Shown here: positions 1-9,479 of the stretch, piece by piece
Layout: every line of letters begins with the position of its first letter
Position numbering within the stretch: the stretch's first letter is position 1
Assembly (NCBI RefSeq): GCF_021559775.1
Contig: NZ_CP056047.1
Location: 3,245,501 to 3,309,500, forward strand
Length of the DNA stretch: 64,000 nucleotides
Direction of reading: 5' to 3'
DNA from: Gillisella vitis
GTDB lineage: Bacteria; Pseudomonadota; Alphaproteobacteria; Rhizobiales; Rhizobiaceae
Program-made: the position numbers and the translations under genes
The notes under the pieces: model-generated
Told to the model about the DNA's origin: nothing
The model's input: the letters and a program-made list of their open reading frames with translations, nothing else
Database searches by the model: none

Positions 1-831
1 GGTTGCGAGCATCGCACCACCGGAGGCTTCGAGGTTGGAGCCAGCATTGAAGCCGAACCAGCCGACCCAGAGCATGGCGGCACCGACATAGGTGAGCGTC
101 ATGGAATGCGGGGCCATCATGTCCTTGCCATAACCGGTACGCTTGCCGACCAGGATCGCACCAACCAGGCCGGCAACACCGGCATTGATGTGAACGACCG
201 TGCCGCCGGCAAAATCAAGGGCGCCGAGGCCGAAGAGATAGCCCTTGGCATCCCAGACCATATGGGCGACCGGGAAATAGACGAAGGTAACCCACAGCAG
301 GCAGAACAGGATCGCAGCCGAGAACTTGATGCGTTCCGCGAAGGCGCCGATGATCAGGGCAGGCGTGATGGCCGCGAAGGTCATCTGGAACAGCATGAAG
401 ATATATTCAGGAATGACGACGCCCTTGCTGAAAGTAGCAGCCGTTGTTGTGGTGTCGACGCCAGCCAGGAACATCTTGGCAAAGCCGCCGAAGAACGGGC
501 TTTCGCCGCCACCGAAGGCGAAGGAATAGCCATAGATGACCCAGACGATCATCACCATGGCGGCAATGACGGTGCACTGCATCAGCACGGACAGCATGTT
601 CTTGGCGCGCACCAGGCCGCCGTAGAACAGGCCAAGGCCGGGAACGGCCATGAACAGAACGAGGATGGTGGACAGGAACATGAAGGCGGTATCGCCCTTG
701 TCGGGAACCGGAGCAGCTGCCGCCGCAACGGCTGGCGCTGCATCCTGCGCAAAGGCGATCGCTGGCGCCATCAAGGCCGCCGATGCAGCCCCGAGGCGCA
801 AGGCTTGAGATTTGAATGTGGAAAACGACAT
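1..831 (-). CDS. amtB: Ammonium transporter AmtB, 3' end cut by window edge
   Basis: Inner-membrane ammonium channel of the Amt/Mep/Rh family, fed by and regulated with GlnK. The reading frame opens with ATG at 831 and runs through the left edge, so 277 codons of the N-terminal part are visible. Residues 1-28 look like a cleavable signal peptide ending in AIAFA, followed by an Ala/Pro linker. The family blocks are then clear: the MAVPGLGLFYGGLVR stretch in the first transmembrane region, WVIYGYSFAFG, FAAITPALIIGAFAERI, the conserved DFAGGTVVHINAG motif with pore histidine, and WVGWFGFNAGS. It lies 28 bp downstream of glnK in the same direction, the classical glnK-amtB pair, so it should share the sigma-54 promoter upstream. 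Only the C-terminal third and the GlnK-binding tail are not visible. Confidence 0.97.
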   Translation of the reverse strand, partial: MSFSTFKSQALRLGAASAALMAPAIAFAQDAAPAVAAAAAPVPDKGDTAFMFLSTILVLFMAVPGLGLFYGGLVRAKNMLSVLMQCTVIAAMVMIVWVIYGYSFAFGGGESPFFGGFAKMFLAGVDTTTTAATFSKGVVIPEYIFMLFQMTFAAITPALIIGAFAERIKFSAAILFCLLWVTFVYFPVAHMVWDAKGYLFGLGALDFAGGTVVHINAGVAGLVGAILVGKRTGYGKDMMAPHSMTLTYVGAAMLWVGWFGFNAGSNLEASGGAMLAT

Positions 832-859
832 GTATATGAACTCCCCTTGACGGCCGGTC

Positions 860-1258
<399 letters not shown>

Positions 1259-1290
1259 CTACGACAGGGGGCAGCGACTGTCATCCTACA

Positions 1291-1306
1291 TTCAAACCGT
1301 GTGCCA
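1291..1306 (-). promoter_or_regulatory. Sigma-54 (-24/-12) promoter of glnK-amtB
   Basis: Reading the minus strand, TGGCAC (-24 block) is followed after 5 bases by TTGAA (-12 block; consensus TTGCA/T). It lies about 93 bp before the glnK start and points at it. Sigma-54 promoters before glnK-amtB are well established in proteobacteria. About 65 bp further upstream (1370-1384) GCACC-N5-GGGCG could be a poor NtrC half-site pair, which I do not annotate separately. Confidence 0.7.
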
Positions 1307-1428
1307 AGTTTCAAGCGGCATTTAAGATATTGAAATACAAGGGTTATAATGGAGAGCGCCAAAAAAAAGGCACCGGAATGGGCGAAAACATGGTTTTTTT
1401 TGTGCAAAATCAAAAAACAGCACAAAAT

Positions 1429-2313
1429 TTAATCATTTGCCTTTTTCCGAATCAAGCCCTCCTGGGCAACGGAAACAACCAGCTGGCCCGTCCGCGTATA
1501 AATTGAGCCTCTGGTCATTCCCCGGCCACCCGACGCGCTGGGGCTGTCCTGTGAATAGAGCAGCCAGTCATCCAGCTTGGTGGGCTGATGGAACCACATG
1601 GCGTGGTCGAGGCTGGCGGCCTGGATCCGCTGGTCGAAGACGGACACTCCGTGGGCATAGAGCGCGACATCCAGCAGCGTCATGTCCGAGAGATAGGCCA
1701 GCACGGCGGCTTGCAAGCGGCGATCATCCGGCACAACACCGGTCATACGCACCCAGATATCGGCCTTTGGTTCCAGCTTGTCCTTTGTCAGATAATGCAG
1801 GAAGGAGGTGGGGCGAAATTCCACCGGCCGCTCTCTTGCCCAATAGGCCCGGATATGGGCGGGCGCTTGCGACAAAAACATTTCGCGAAATTCCCGCTCG
1901 CCCATCAACCCTTCCGGCGGCGTCACATTCGGCATGACGAGCTGGTGGGAAAAGCCTTCTTCTTCTTGCTGGAAAGAGGCCGACATCGAAAATATCATCT
2001 GGCCGTGCTGGATAGCAACGACCCGGCGCGTCGAAAAGCTGGCGCCGTCACGGGTCCGCTCGACCTGATAGAGGATTGGCACCGTCGGATCGCCGGGACG
2101 CAAGAAATAGGCATGCAAGGAGTGAACATACCGCTCGCCATCGACACAGCGCTGGGCTGCCATCAAGGCCTGAGCGATGACCTGGCCGCCGAATACCCTC
2201 TGCCATCCGACCTGCGGGCTGGTGCCTCGGAACAAATTGACTTCCAATGCCTCCAGGTTCAGCGTTTCGATCAGTTTTTCCATCGGTGTGGCGGAATTTT
2301 CTGTCTGCGGCAT
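1429..2313 (-). CDS. tesB: Acyl-CoA thioesterase II
   Basis: Double hot-dog-fold thioesterase that hydrolyses medium- and long-chain acyl-CoA to free fatty acid and CoA in the cytoplasm. The 294-residue length fits TesB. Visible family blocks are FGGQVIAQALMAAQR near residues 35-50, HSLHAYFLRPGD, the catalytic aspartate region SLDHAMWFHQP, and the C-terminal catalytic glutamine in SVAQEGLIR. I chose ATG at 2313, which has GGAG 10-11 bases upstream; an in-frame TTG at 2349 lacks a good ribosome site. It is divergent from the UbiH-type gene at 2397, with about 80 bp between them to hold both promoters. Confidence 0.95.
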   Translation of the reverse strand: MPQTENSATPMEKLIETLNLEALEVNLFRGTSPQVGWQRVFGGQVIAQALMAAQRCVDGERYVHSLHAYFLRPGDPTVPILYQVERTRDGASFSTRRVVAIQHGQMIFSMSASFQQEEEGFSHQLVMPNVTPPEGLMGEREFREMFLSQAPAHIRAYWARERPVEFRPTSFLHYLTKDKLEPKADIWVRMTGVVPDDRRLQAAVLAYLSDMTLLDVALYAHGVSVFDQRIQAASLDHAMWFHQPTKLDDWLLYSQDSPSASGGRGMTRGSIYTRTGQLVVSVAQEGLIRKKAND

Positions 2314-2396
2314 TTTGGAAAAGCTCCGGCGGTAGGAAGTCGGGTCCAACTGATCTATATAAGACCCGAAGCACGATACAAGCTGTAAGGGAGTAG

Positions 2397-3614
2397 ATGA
2401 TGGCGGATCTGGTTGTAGTCGGAGGCGGATATGTCGGTCTCTCGGCGGCGCTCGCCGTCAAGCGCGCCGCGCCGCATCTGGACGTGACGGTAATCGAAGC
2501 AGCCCCCGAAGGCCAGTGGCGCAAGGACCCACGGGCCTCGGCGGTGATTGCGGCAGCCACCAAAATGCTGGAGGTTTTCGGCGTCTGGAGCACGATCGAA
2601 CCGCAGTCTCAGCCGATCAACCGGATGATCGTTACCGATTCGCGCACCAGCGATCCGGTCCGGCCCGTCTACCTGACCTTTGACGGCAATGTCGAGGAGG
2701 GCAAGCCCTTCGCCTATATGGTGCCCAATGTCGCCATGGTCGGCGCGCTTCTCGATGCTGCCGGTGTGGCGGGAATTTCCATCCGCCATGGCGTGAAAGC
2801 CGCAGGCTTCTCCGTGAAAGGCCATAAGGCCGAAGTCGCGCTTTCCGATGGCACAACCCTTGACTGCCGTCTGGTTGTTGCCTGTGACGGCGTACGCTCG
2901 CGCGTCAGGGACATGGCGGGGATCAAGACCGTCACCTGGGCCTATGGCCAGTCCGGGATTGTCACCACGGTCGAACACGAGCGTCCGCATGAAGGGGTGG
3001 CAGAGGAACATTTCCTGCCAGCCGGACCCTTCGCTATCCTGCCCTTGACCGGCAATCGCTCATCGCTGGTCTGGACCGAGCGCAGCGAGGATGCGGACCG
3101 GCTGGTCGCCGAGGACGATCTGATGTTCGAAACCGAACTGGAGCGCCGTTTCGGCCACAAACTCGGTGCAATCCGTGCCACCGGCGACCGCCGGGCCTTT
3201 CCGCTGGGACTGACGCTGGCCCGCTCTTTCATTGGGCCAAGACTGGCGCTGGCAGGCGACGCGGCCCATGGTATTCATCCAATTTCCGGCCAGGGCCTCA
3301 ATCTTGGTTTCAAGGATGTGGCGGCGCTGGCAGAAACAATCGTCGATGCCGATCGCCTCGGCCTCGATATCGGCGACCTCACGGTTCTGGAACGCTACCA
3401 GACCTGGCGGCGCTTCGACACGTTCCGGATGGGTGTTACCACCGACGTGTTGAACCGGCTGTTTTCCAACGATATTACGCCGGTAAGAATCGCCCGGGAT
3501 TTCGGGCTGGGCCTGGTGGAACGGTTGCCGAAACTGAAAAGCTATTTCATTTCCGAGGCTGCCGGAACATCGGTGAAGGGCGGCCCGAAACTTCTGACCG
3601 GTCAGTCGATCTGA
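2397..3614 (+). CDS. UbiH/UbiF/COQ6-family FAD-dependent hydroxylase
   Basis: Flavoprotein aromatic hydroxylase of the ubiquinone biosynthesis family, probably hydroxylating the polyprenyl-benzoquinone ring. The N-terminus carries the dinucleotide-binding VVVGGGYVGLSAALAV motif (residues 4-19). The mid-protein DGVRSRVR motif and the second FAD motif GDAAHGIHPISGQGLNLGFKD (about residue 285 onward) are both intact. Length (405 aa) is normal. A GGGAG ribosome site sits 6 bases before tandem ATG codons at 2397 and 2400. Which ring carbon is hydroxylated (UbiH, UbiF or UbiL type) cannot be told from sequence alone, so no symbol is assigned. Confidence 0.9.
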   Translation: MMADLVVVGGGYVGLSAALAVKRAAPHLDVTVIEAAPEGQWRKDPRASAVIAAATKMLEVFGVWSTIEPQSQPINRMIVTDSRTSDPVRPVYLTFDGNVEEGKPFAYMVPNVAMVGALLDAAGVAGISIRHGVKAAGFSVKGHKAEVALSDGTTLDCRLVVACDGVRSRVRDMAGIKTVTWAYGQSGIVTTVEHERPHEGVAEEHFLPAGPFAILPLTGNRSSLVWTERSEDADRLVAEDDLMFETELERRFGHKLGAIRATGDRRAFPLGLTLARSFIGPRLALAGDAAHGIHPISGQGLNLGFKDVAALAETIVDADRLGLDIGDLTVLERYQTWRRFDTFRMGVTTDVLNRLFSNDITPVRIARDFGLGLVERLPKLKSYFISEAAGTSVKGGPKLLTGQSI

Positions 3615-3664
3615 CAAAGGATCAAGAGGCCGGTTTGGCAGACAAATGGCCCTAACCAGCGCCT

Positions 3665-3853
3665 TCAGTCTTCGATCTTGCGGGCTTCCGAGACCAGCAT
3701 GATCGGAATACCATCACGAATGGGATAGGCAAGCCTTGCCTTTTCCGAAACCAACTCGTTGTTTTCCCGGTTAAGGGTCAAACGGCCATTGGTCAGCGGG
3801 CAGACCAGCAATTCCAGCATTTTCGGATCGACACCGTTCATCCGCTGATCCAT
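3665..3853 (-). CDS. Trm112/YcaR-family small protein
   Basis: A 62-residue Trm112-like (UPF0434) protein. Recognisable features are the [16 protein letters not shown] block, where a single Cys remains from the zinc-knuckle region, and the C-terminal [16 protein letters not shown] motif. Eukaryotic Trm112 activates methyltransferases; the bacterial role is not firmly known. The ATG at 3853 is preceded by GGAG at good spacing. It reads in the same direction as, and lies 33 bp downstream of, the Lon-N gene, so the two are probably cotranscribed. Confidence 0.88.
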   Translation of the reverse strand: MDQRMNGVDPKMLELLVCPLTNGRLTLNRENNELVSEKARLAYPIRDGIPIMLVSEARKIED

Positions 3854-3886
3854 GGCTGCGCTCCTTCACTCTTTGCCCATTCACCG

Positions 3887-4561
3887 TTACTGTAAAACCG
3901 GCTCCACATCACCGAAACCGCGTGCCAGATAAATTTCGGTAATGGCAATCAGCGTTTCCGTGCGGCTATGCAGATCGGTAGCCTCCAGCAAGGCCTGTTT
4001 TTCAGCAGGTGTGAAAGGCGACATCATCGACAAAGAATTGACCAGGGTCAGATTGCTGGCGCGCTGGACGCTCTCCCAATCCGCTTCCAGCTTGTTGGCA
4101 TCGAGATAGGCTCGGAACACGGCGAGCAAGCGCTCCCGATCCACGTTGTTTTCCTGGCCTTCAGCCGCCAGATCGGCCATGAACGGCGAAATTCGTACCG
4201 TGCGGAATGGATGGGTGGTTTTCAGCTCTTCGCTCAGCCGGAAACGGCAGATTCCACCCAGCGACAGAATATAGCGGCCATCGCCTGTCTCGGCGAAAGA
4301 GGTGATCCGACCGATACATCCCATGCTGCAGAGGGCCGGAATGCCGGTAGCAATCTCATACGGCTCGGTCAATGCCGGTTGAATCATGCCGATCAGCCGA
4401 TTGCTGCGCAGCGCGGCATCGAACATTTCCAGATAGCGCGGCTCGAATATATTCAGTGGCAATTGCCCACCGGGCAGCAGAAGAGCTCCTGCCAGCGGAA
4501 AAACCGGCAATGTCTCCGGAAAATCAGCCGCCGTCAGATATCGCGCATTGCCGACCTGCAT
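3887..4561 (-). CDS. LON peptidase N-terminal (substrate-binding) domain protein
   Basis: Stand-alone Lon N-terminal domain of 224 aa with no ATPase or protease domain attached, so it is not a protease by itself. The start ATG at 4561 gives MQVGNARYLTAADFPETLPV and is preceded by AGGAGGGTGG, an excellent ribosome site; an ATG seven codons earlier is less likely. The typical FPLAGALLLPGGQLPLNIFEPRYLEM stretch is near residue 25 and the GCIGRI motif is mid-protein. The function of such free-standing domains is unproven; substrate recognition or an adaptor role is inferred. Neighbours on the same strand are the thioredoxin/TPR gene upstream and the Trm112-like gene downstream. Confidence 0.9.
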   Translation of the reverse strand: MQVGNARYLTAADFPETLPVFPLAGALLLPGGQLPLNIFEPRYLEMFDAALRSNRLIGMIQPALTEPYEIATGIPALCSMGCIGRITSFAETGDGRYILSLGGICRFRLSEELKTTHPFRTVRISPFMADLAAEGQENNVDRERLLAVFRAYLDANKLEADWESVQRASNLTLVNSLSMMSPFTPAEKQALLEATDLHSRTETLIAITEIYLARGFGDVEPVLQ

Positions 4562-4738
4562 TCCACCCTCCTGAAAGAGCACCGAGCCAATGCCCTGTCG
4601 CTCTTTAATTCCTTATAATGTGGCATGCGCCCGGCAAATCTCAAGATGCGCCTGCCACAGAACACAACTTCCGCCCGTCCGAACGTATAGGGTTCAGTCC
4701 TTGAACAGGGCTCGTCCCATTCTCTGCCTTCAAGCCCG

Positions 4739-5737
4739 TTACGAAAACAGGATCGAAGACAGCTTGCGACGGGCCTGAATGGTGGCGGGGTCTTTCGGGC
4801 CCCAGACCTCGAAAAACTCGACCAGCTGACGGCGGGCACCATCATCGTCGAAGGTCCGGTCTTTTTTCATGATCAACAGCAGATGATCGGCTGCGTCTTC
4901 ACGCTTGCCCTCGACATTACGAATTTTGGCAAGCTTCAGCCGCGCCTCGTGATCGTCAGGGTTAAGCGACAGCTGCTGTTCCAACGCCACCGGATCGCCC
5001 AGCTTGCGGGCCTCTTCGATTTGCTCCAGCTTTTTGGCCACAGCCTGGATTTCAGCGGCTTTAGCCAATTCTTCGGGCAGGCCATCGATAATCTGGCGCA
5101 CCCGTTCATGCTGGTTGAGGGCCAGCATGCATTCGGCAATGCCGGCGACCGCCTTGGCATTTTCCGGATCGGCCTGCATGACCGCCGCATAGAGCTGGGC
5201 CGCGCCATCGAAATCGCCGCCATCGTAAAGCCCCTTGGCCTCTTCCAGCACCGCTTCGATTTCCGCCGCCTGATCGGCACCGCCGTCTGGTCCACCCAGC
5301 TTGTCGATGAACTGCTTGACCTGGCTTTCCGGCAGCGCGCCCATGAAGCCGTCGGCAGGACGGCCATCGACAAAAGCGACGACGGCAGGAATGGACTGGA
5401 TACCAAGCTGACCGGCAATGGCCGGATGGTCGTCGATATTCATCTTGACCAGCTTGACCTTGCCCTTTGCCTCATTGACCGCCTTTTCGATGATCGGCGT
5501 CAACTGGCGGCAAGGGCCACACCAGGGCGCCCAGAAATCCACCAGAACCGGCTGGCGGCGGGATTCTTCCAGCACATCCTTGGCAAAGCCCTGGGTCGTC
5601 GTATCCTTGATCAGACCACCAGCGGGCGATGCTCCTGCAGACACTGGCGCTGCCGCAGCAGGTGCTGCGCCAAATTGCGCATTCGCCGTCATCTGCCCGC
5701 CATAGGAGCCGCCATATGGATTACCAGAATTGCTCAT
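4739..5737 (-). CDS. Thioredoxin-domain protein with C-terminal TPR (CnoX/YbbN type)
   Basis: Chaperone-like thioredoxin of 332 aa. The start giving MSNSGNPYGG is chosen because GGGAG lies 8 bases upstream; the open frame extends 43 codons further without support. After a Gly/Ala-rich tail of about 40 residues, the thioredoxin domain holds WAPWCGPC with the redox pair at residues 73 and 76. From about residue 165 the sequence becomes helical tetratricopeptide-like repeats (EEAKGLYDGGDFDGAAQLYAAV, then NPDDHEARLKLA). This is the layout of YbbN/CnoX, which protects proteins from overoxidation and hands them to GroEL. Unlike E. coli CnoX the CXXC is complete, so real thiol-disulfide activity is possible. 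Confidence 0.93.
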   Translation of the reverse strand: MSNSGNPYGGSYGGQMTANAQFGAAPAAAAPVSAGASPAGGLIKDTTTQGFAKDVLEESRRQPVLVDFWAPWCGPCRQLTPIIEKAVNEAKGKVKLVKMNIDDHPAIAGQLGIQSIPAVVAFVDGRPADGFMGALPESQVKQFIDKLGGPDGGADQAAEIEAVLEEAKGLYDGGDFDGAAQLYAAVMQADPENAKAVAGIAECMLALNQHERVRQIIDGLPEELAKAAEIQAVAKKLEQIEEARKLGDPVALEQQLSLNPDDHEARLKLAKIRNVEGKREDAADHLLLIMKKDRTFDDDGARRQLVEFFEVWGPKDPATIQARRKLSSILFS

Positions 5738-5922
5738 CACCATCTCCCGCCTGTTCATGACAGCCCGGGCGTTTTGCAAACGCATTCCAGGTGCCGCCTT
5801 ATTTCCACCGTCCGCAAGTTCCGTTTCATACCGCAACAGATATCGCAGCCCTTGTCCCGGCCACATGATCTTTACAGGGTTCCTTGGATTTCAATGAACC
5901 CTGCAAGCGTTTAAATCGTGCC

Positions 5923-6435
5923 TCAAGCCGTGACTTTCAAGACGATTGCCTCATGTCCAGTCGCCATCAGAAAGCGCAAGAGGTCGTCGCGGCCAATCGA
6001 GGTTGTAGCGTCATTCGACAGCGGATGGCAATTGATGATCTCATGCTGCATCAGGTCTGCATCCAGAACGAATGTCACCTTGTTGCCCGTATCGTTCATT
6101 GCGCCGAAAGCAGTTACCGATCCCGGGACAACCCCCAGATACTCCATCAGCTTTTCCGGTTTGCCAAAGGAAACCTTGCTGGCTGCACCGATCAGCGTAT
6201 GGACGGTCTTCAAATCGACAATGGCGTTTTCCTCGACCACCAGCAGGAAGAACTGATCCTTCTTGTCCTTGACGAACAGGTTCTTGGTATGACCGCCAGG
6301 GATCTCATCGCGTAGGGAGACCGATTCTGCCACGGTAAAGACTGGCGGATGTGACACTGTCCGGTGCTCGATACCCAGGCTATCGAGGCATGCAAACAGG
6401 TCTGCGGGCGATTTCGGCACAATCTCTGTCATCAT
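5923..6435 (-). CDS. Prolyl-tRNA deacylase-like editing protein (YbaK/ProX family)
   Basis: Free-standing editing domain of 170 aa, related to the INS domain of prolyl-tRNA synthetase and to PrdX/ProXp proteins that clear mis-acylated tRNA-Pro. Family blocks are HPPVFTVAES near residue 40, GGHTKNLFVKDKKDQFFLLV with the conserved lysines, the SFGKPEKLMEYLGV block, GSVTAFGAMND, and the C-terminal HPLSNDATTSI. Which mischarged amino acid is removed (Ala, Cys or other) cannot be read from the sequence. ATG codons at 6435 and 6432 are both possible; AGGAC lies upstream. Confidence 0.88.
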   Translation of the reverse strand: MMTEIVPKSPADLFACLDSLGIEHRTVSHPPVFTVAESVSLRDEIPGGHTKNLFVKDKKDQFFLLVVEENAIVDLKTVHTLIGAASKVSFGKPEKLMEYLGVVPGSVTAFGAMNDTGNKVTFVLDADLMQHEIINCHPLSNDATTSIGRDDLLRFLMATGHEAIVLKVTA

Positions 6436-6736
6436 GGTCCTGCTTCAGAATAAAGTCTCGGCGACGCTGCGGTTAAACGATATCAAGGGATATCCTTCAA
6501 CTGTTTTGTGCGCCAATCGGATATTCAAATGTCCCTCGACAAACCCTTATCGTGCCCTCTCATCAAACGTTCAAAATTTTCATTGTCGCAGAATAGCTTA
6601 GGCCGAGATTGGAAAAAATCTTGGAGCTGCCGTCATTTCCCTGTTGCAATCGAAAAGCAGTTGGGCCATATACCGCCCGTCGCCGCAACACAGCGACCCA
6701 CGGTTCAGCGTACTACCCCGGACCGATGGAATATGA
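6436..6736. other. Intergenic region before tRNA-Gly
   Basis: About 300 bp between the divergent editing-protein gene and tRNA-Gly. It is more AT-rich than its surroundings and should hold both promoters. TTGCAA near 6645 and TATACC near 6670 could form a promoter pair for the tRNA, but the 19-base spacing is poor, so no promoter is called. No credible ORF is visible. Confidence 0.5.
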
Positions 6737-6811
6737 GCGGGCGTAGCTCAGGGGTAGAGCACAACCTTGCCAAGGTTGGGGTCGAGGGTTCGAATCCCTT
6801 CGCCCGCTCCA
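6737..6811 (+). tRNA. tRNA-Gly (anticodon GCC)
   Basis: Complete cloverleaf of 75 nt with CCA encoded. The acceptor GCGGGCG pairs with CGCCCGC, the D arm contains AGCTCAGGGGTAGAGC, the anticodon stem ACCTT/AAGGT encloses the GCC anticodon, and the T arm contains GGTTCGAATCC. It reads GGC/GGT codons. No integrase or duplicated tRNA end flanks it. Confidence 0.97.
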
Positions 6812-6991
6812 ATTTTCCAAAGATAAATATATGATTTCCCGAAAGGGAGATCTCTATTTTCCGTGTCCGGCTGCGTGGTTTGGGCTGCAAAACCGACTGC
6901 GTTAAACCCTTCCCTGATAAGCTCTTAAAATGTGCCTTTAGCAAATTGGCGTCGCCAAACGCGCTCCGAATGGCGACCCAGGAATGCTGCG

Positions 6992-8287
6992 TCAGGTCGC
7001 CCGTATCGGCTTATGTCCCATCACCCTACCGATAACAATCACCAGCACGCCGGCAATGGCGAGGCAGGCCGCCAGAAAGAACATCGGAGCAATCGTGCTG
7101 CCCGTTTGGTCGCGGATCAATGGCACGACATTCTGGGCAACGAAACCGCCGAGATTGCCGACCGAATTGATGGCGGCCAGACCTGCGGCGGCACCGGCCC
7201 CTTTCAGGAAGCGCGATGGCAGGCTCCAGAATACTGGCTGGCCAGCGAAGATCCCGGCGGCGGCAAGGCACAGAAACGCAAATTGCAACACCTGGTCTGT
7301 CAGCACTGCCGACATCACCAGGCTGAAAGCCCCAACAAAGGCCGGGATGACGATATAAGGCGTCTTGTTTTCGGTCCGGTCAGCAGCAGACGGCACGACA
7401 TAGAGTGCAATGGCCACCACAACCCAAGGGATGATGTTGATCAGGCCATTCACCGTATTCGACACGCCAAACCCCTTGACGATGGTCGGCAGCCAATAGC
7501 TCAAGCCATAAGCGGCGAGTGGAAAGCCGACATAGCAGAGCGACATCAGCAACACGCGCGGATTGATCAATGCCTTGAAGCCATTGTCGGCATTGGCGTC
7601 CATTCCGGTGTTTTCGGCATCCAGCCGGGCCTGAAGCCAGGCTTTTTCCGCATCCGTCAAAAAATGTGCCTTGGCTGGCGTATCGGCGAGATAAAACCAT
7701 GTGACGATACCAGCCAGAACCGCGGGAATACCGGTCGCTAGAAACACCCACTCCCAACCCTGATAGCCCAGGAACCCATCGAGATCGAGCAATACGCCGC
7801 CCAAGGGCGCACCAATGGCATTGGCAAGGGCGCTGAAAATCATGAACAGGCCAACCATCCGGCCACGATAATCCCTTGGGAACCACAGCGTCAGCAGATA
7901 GAGCACGCCCGGAAAGAACCCCGCCTCGCAGACGCCCAGCAGAAAGCGCAGGATGTAGAACATCGTCGCGTTCTGGGTATAGGCAAGCGCAATGGTGACA
8001 GCGCCCCAGGACACCAGAATGCGGGCAAACCACCGGCTGGCGCCGAACCGTTCGAGAAAGAGATTGCTCGGCACTTCAAATAGAAAATAGCCAATAAAGA
8101 ACAGCGACGCCCCAAGCCCATAGGCATATTCGCTCAGGCCCAGCGCATCGACCATTTGCAATTTGGCGTAACTGACATTCTGCCGATCAATATAGGCAAT
8201 CAGGTAGAGAAGCCCCAGAAACGGCATCAGCCGCCGGGTGATTTTTGAAATCAGTGCTTTTTCGGAAACCAAGTCATGTCCTCCCAC
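6992..8287 (-). CDS. MFS transporter, anion:cation symporter (ACS) type
   Basis: Twelve-helix inner-membrane permease of 431 aa. The start region (YLIAYIDRQNVSYAKLQM), the DR-containing first helix and the loop FEVPSNLFLERFGARWF-like stretch are typical of the ACS family (tartrate, D-galactonate, phthalate and glucarate type carriers). The central loop with LADTPAKAHFLTDAEKAWLQ also fits that family. Substrate is not predictable. No ATG fits the start: GTG at 8287 is preceded by GGAGGGG and TTG at 8272 by GGAGG, so a non-ATG start is very likely. A hexose-related gene (galM) lies just upstream on the same strand, but there is no further sugar-acid catabolic gene to help. Confidence 0.9.
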   Translation of the reverse strand: MGGHDLVSEKALISKITRRLMPFLGLLYLIAYIDRQNVSYAKLQMVDALGLSEYAYGLGASLFFIGYFLFEVPSNLFLERFGASRWFARILVSWGAVTIALAYTQNATMFYILRFLLGVCEAGFFPGVLYLLTLWFPRDYRGRMVGLFMIFSALANAIGAPLGGVLLDLDGFLGYQGWEWVFLATGIPAVLAGIVTWFYLADTPAKAHFLTDAEKAWLQARLDAENTGMDANADNGFKALINPRVLLMSLCYVGFPLAAYGLSYWLPTIVKGFGVSNTVNGLINIIPWVVVAIALYVVPSAADRTENKTPYIVIPAFVGAFSLVMSAVLTDQVLQFAFLCLAAAGIFAGQPVFWSLPSRFLKGAGAAAGLAAINSVGNLGGFVAQNVVPLIRDQTGSTIAPMFFLAACLAIAGVLVIVIGRVMGHKPIRAT

Positions 8288-8391
8288 AACCGTCCCCTCC
8301 CCGCCAGCTGCTGCGGGGGACGGGTGATATAAACATGATTACGCCTTGATTGTTCCAAGAACAACTTTAGATAAATGCGCTCAGAAGAGGA

Positions 8392-9402
8392 TCAACTCAC
8401 TGAAAACACGTAGTCTGTTTCCTGCCGCAGGGTTTCACCGGGCCGCAGGACAGCACTTGAGAAACCGGCCTGGTTGATGGCATCCGGCCAGATCTGGGTT
8501 TCCAAACAGAAACCGGCATAAGCGCCATAGCGACGGCCCTCAAGACCGGAAACCGGAATATTGAGATAGACGCCCGCGTAGAATTGAACGCCAGGCTCCG
8601 TGGTGCGCACTTCCATGGAAACGCCGGATTTCAGGCTGCGAGCCATGGCGACGCTGCGCTTGGCCACCCGTGTCTGCGATAGACAGAAATTGTTGTCGAA
8701 GGGCACCTGAACGCCGTCCTCTGTCCGGCGCATGACACCCATCTGCCGGAAATCAAACGGCGTGCCGATCACCGGGCGCTGCTCTCCGGTCGGGATCAGA
8801 CGGTCATCGACAGGCAGGTAGTGGTCGGCGGCAATCATCAACTCATGATCCAGCATGTCAGGCGAATCATCCAGGTTGAAATAGGAATGCTGGCAGAGAT
8901 TGGCGAGGGTCGGCGCGTCCGTGGTGGTTTCATAGACCACCGACAGCACACCGTCATCCTGGAGGTGATAGGTCGCCCGGATGTAGGCATTGCCGGGATA
9001 GCCCGCCCGGCCCGCCGGATCGGTGATCTCAAGCACCACCCGGTCACGCTCAAGATCGGCAATCGTCCAATTGCGCCTGCCTATACCATCGCTGCCGCCA
9101 TGCAGATGGGTAAGGCCGCGCTCGTTGCATTCCAGCTGATAGTCTTCACCATCAAGGGTAAAACGTCCGTTGGCGATGCGATTGGCCAACCGCCCGGGCG
9201 TCGCTCCGAAATAGGGTGAATGGATCGCATAATCCTCGAACCGCTCGAAACCCAGCACCAGCGGTGCCACATGGCCTTCCATCCTGAGATCCTGGATCAC
9301 CGCTCCCCAGGTCAGCACCTTGGCCTTCAGGCCACCGCCATGCAGCGTGACCTGCTCTACTGTTTCACCCTTGGTGGTCGTGCCAAATTCCAGACGCTGC
9401 AT
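8392..9402 (-). CDS. galM: Aldose 1-epimerase (mutarotase)
   Basis: Interconverts alpha and beta anomers of aldohexoses such as galactose and glucose in the cytoplasm. The 336-residue product starts at ATG 9402 (MQRLEFGTTT), preceded by GAGGAAG; the frame is open 42 codons further upstream but without support. Substrate-binding blocks GATPGRLANRIANGRF and GRRNW are present, together with the catalytic histidine block NLCQHSYFNLDD (about residue 185) and the catalytic glutamate in FCLETQIWPDAIN near the C-terminus. It is not within a gal operon here; the neighbouring MFS carrier on the same strand may move a sugar or sugar acid. Confidence 0.93.
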   Translation of the reverse strand: MQRLEFGTTTKGETVEQVTLHGGGLKAKVLTWGAVIQDLRMEGHVAPLVLGFERFEDYAIHSPYFGATPGRLANRIANGRFTLDGEDYQLECNERGLTHLHGGSDGIGRRNWTIADLERDRVVLEITDPAGRAGYPGNAYIRATYHLQDDGVLSVVYETTTDAPTLANLCQHSYFNLDDSPDMLDHELMIAADHYLPVDDRLIPTGEQRPVIGTPFDFRQMGVMRRTEDGVQVPFDNNFCLSQTRVAKRSVAMARSLKSGVSMEVRTTEPGVQFYAGVYLNIPVSGLEGRRYGAYAGFCLETQIWPDAINQAGFSSAVLRPGETLRQETDYVFSVS

Positions 9403-9479
9403 ATGCTTCCTCACCCTTGCATCGACGGTGCCTGCCTGAGGCGGGCGCGTCATCGTTTCTGCCGTGTCACATAGGTTTA

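Noticed and set aside
1370..1384. Possible NtrC site upstream of glnK
   Set aside because: One half (GCACC) is good but the other (GGGCG) is not; too weak to annotate.
6737..6811. tRNA-Gly as an integration site for an island
   Set aside because: No integrase, no repeated tRNA 3' end and no atypical genes follow; the same holds for tRNA-Ser at 40015.
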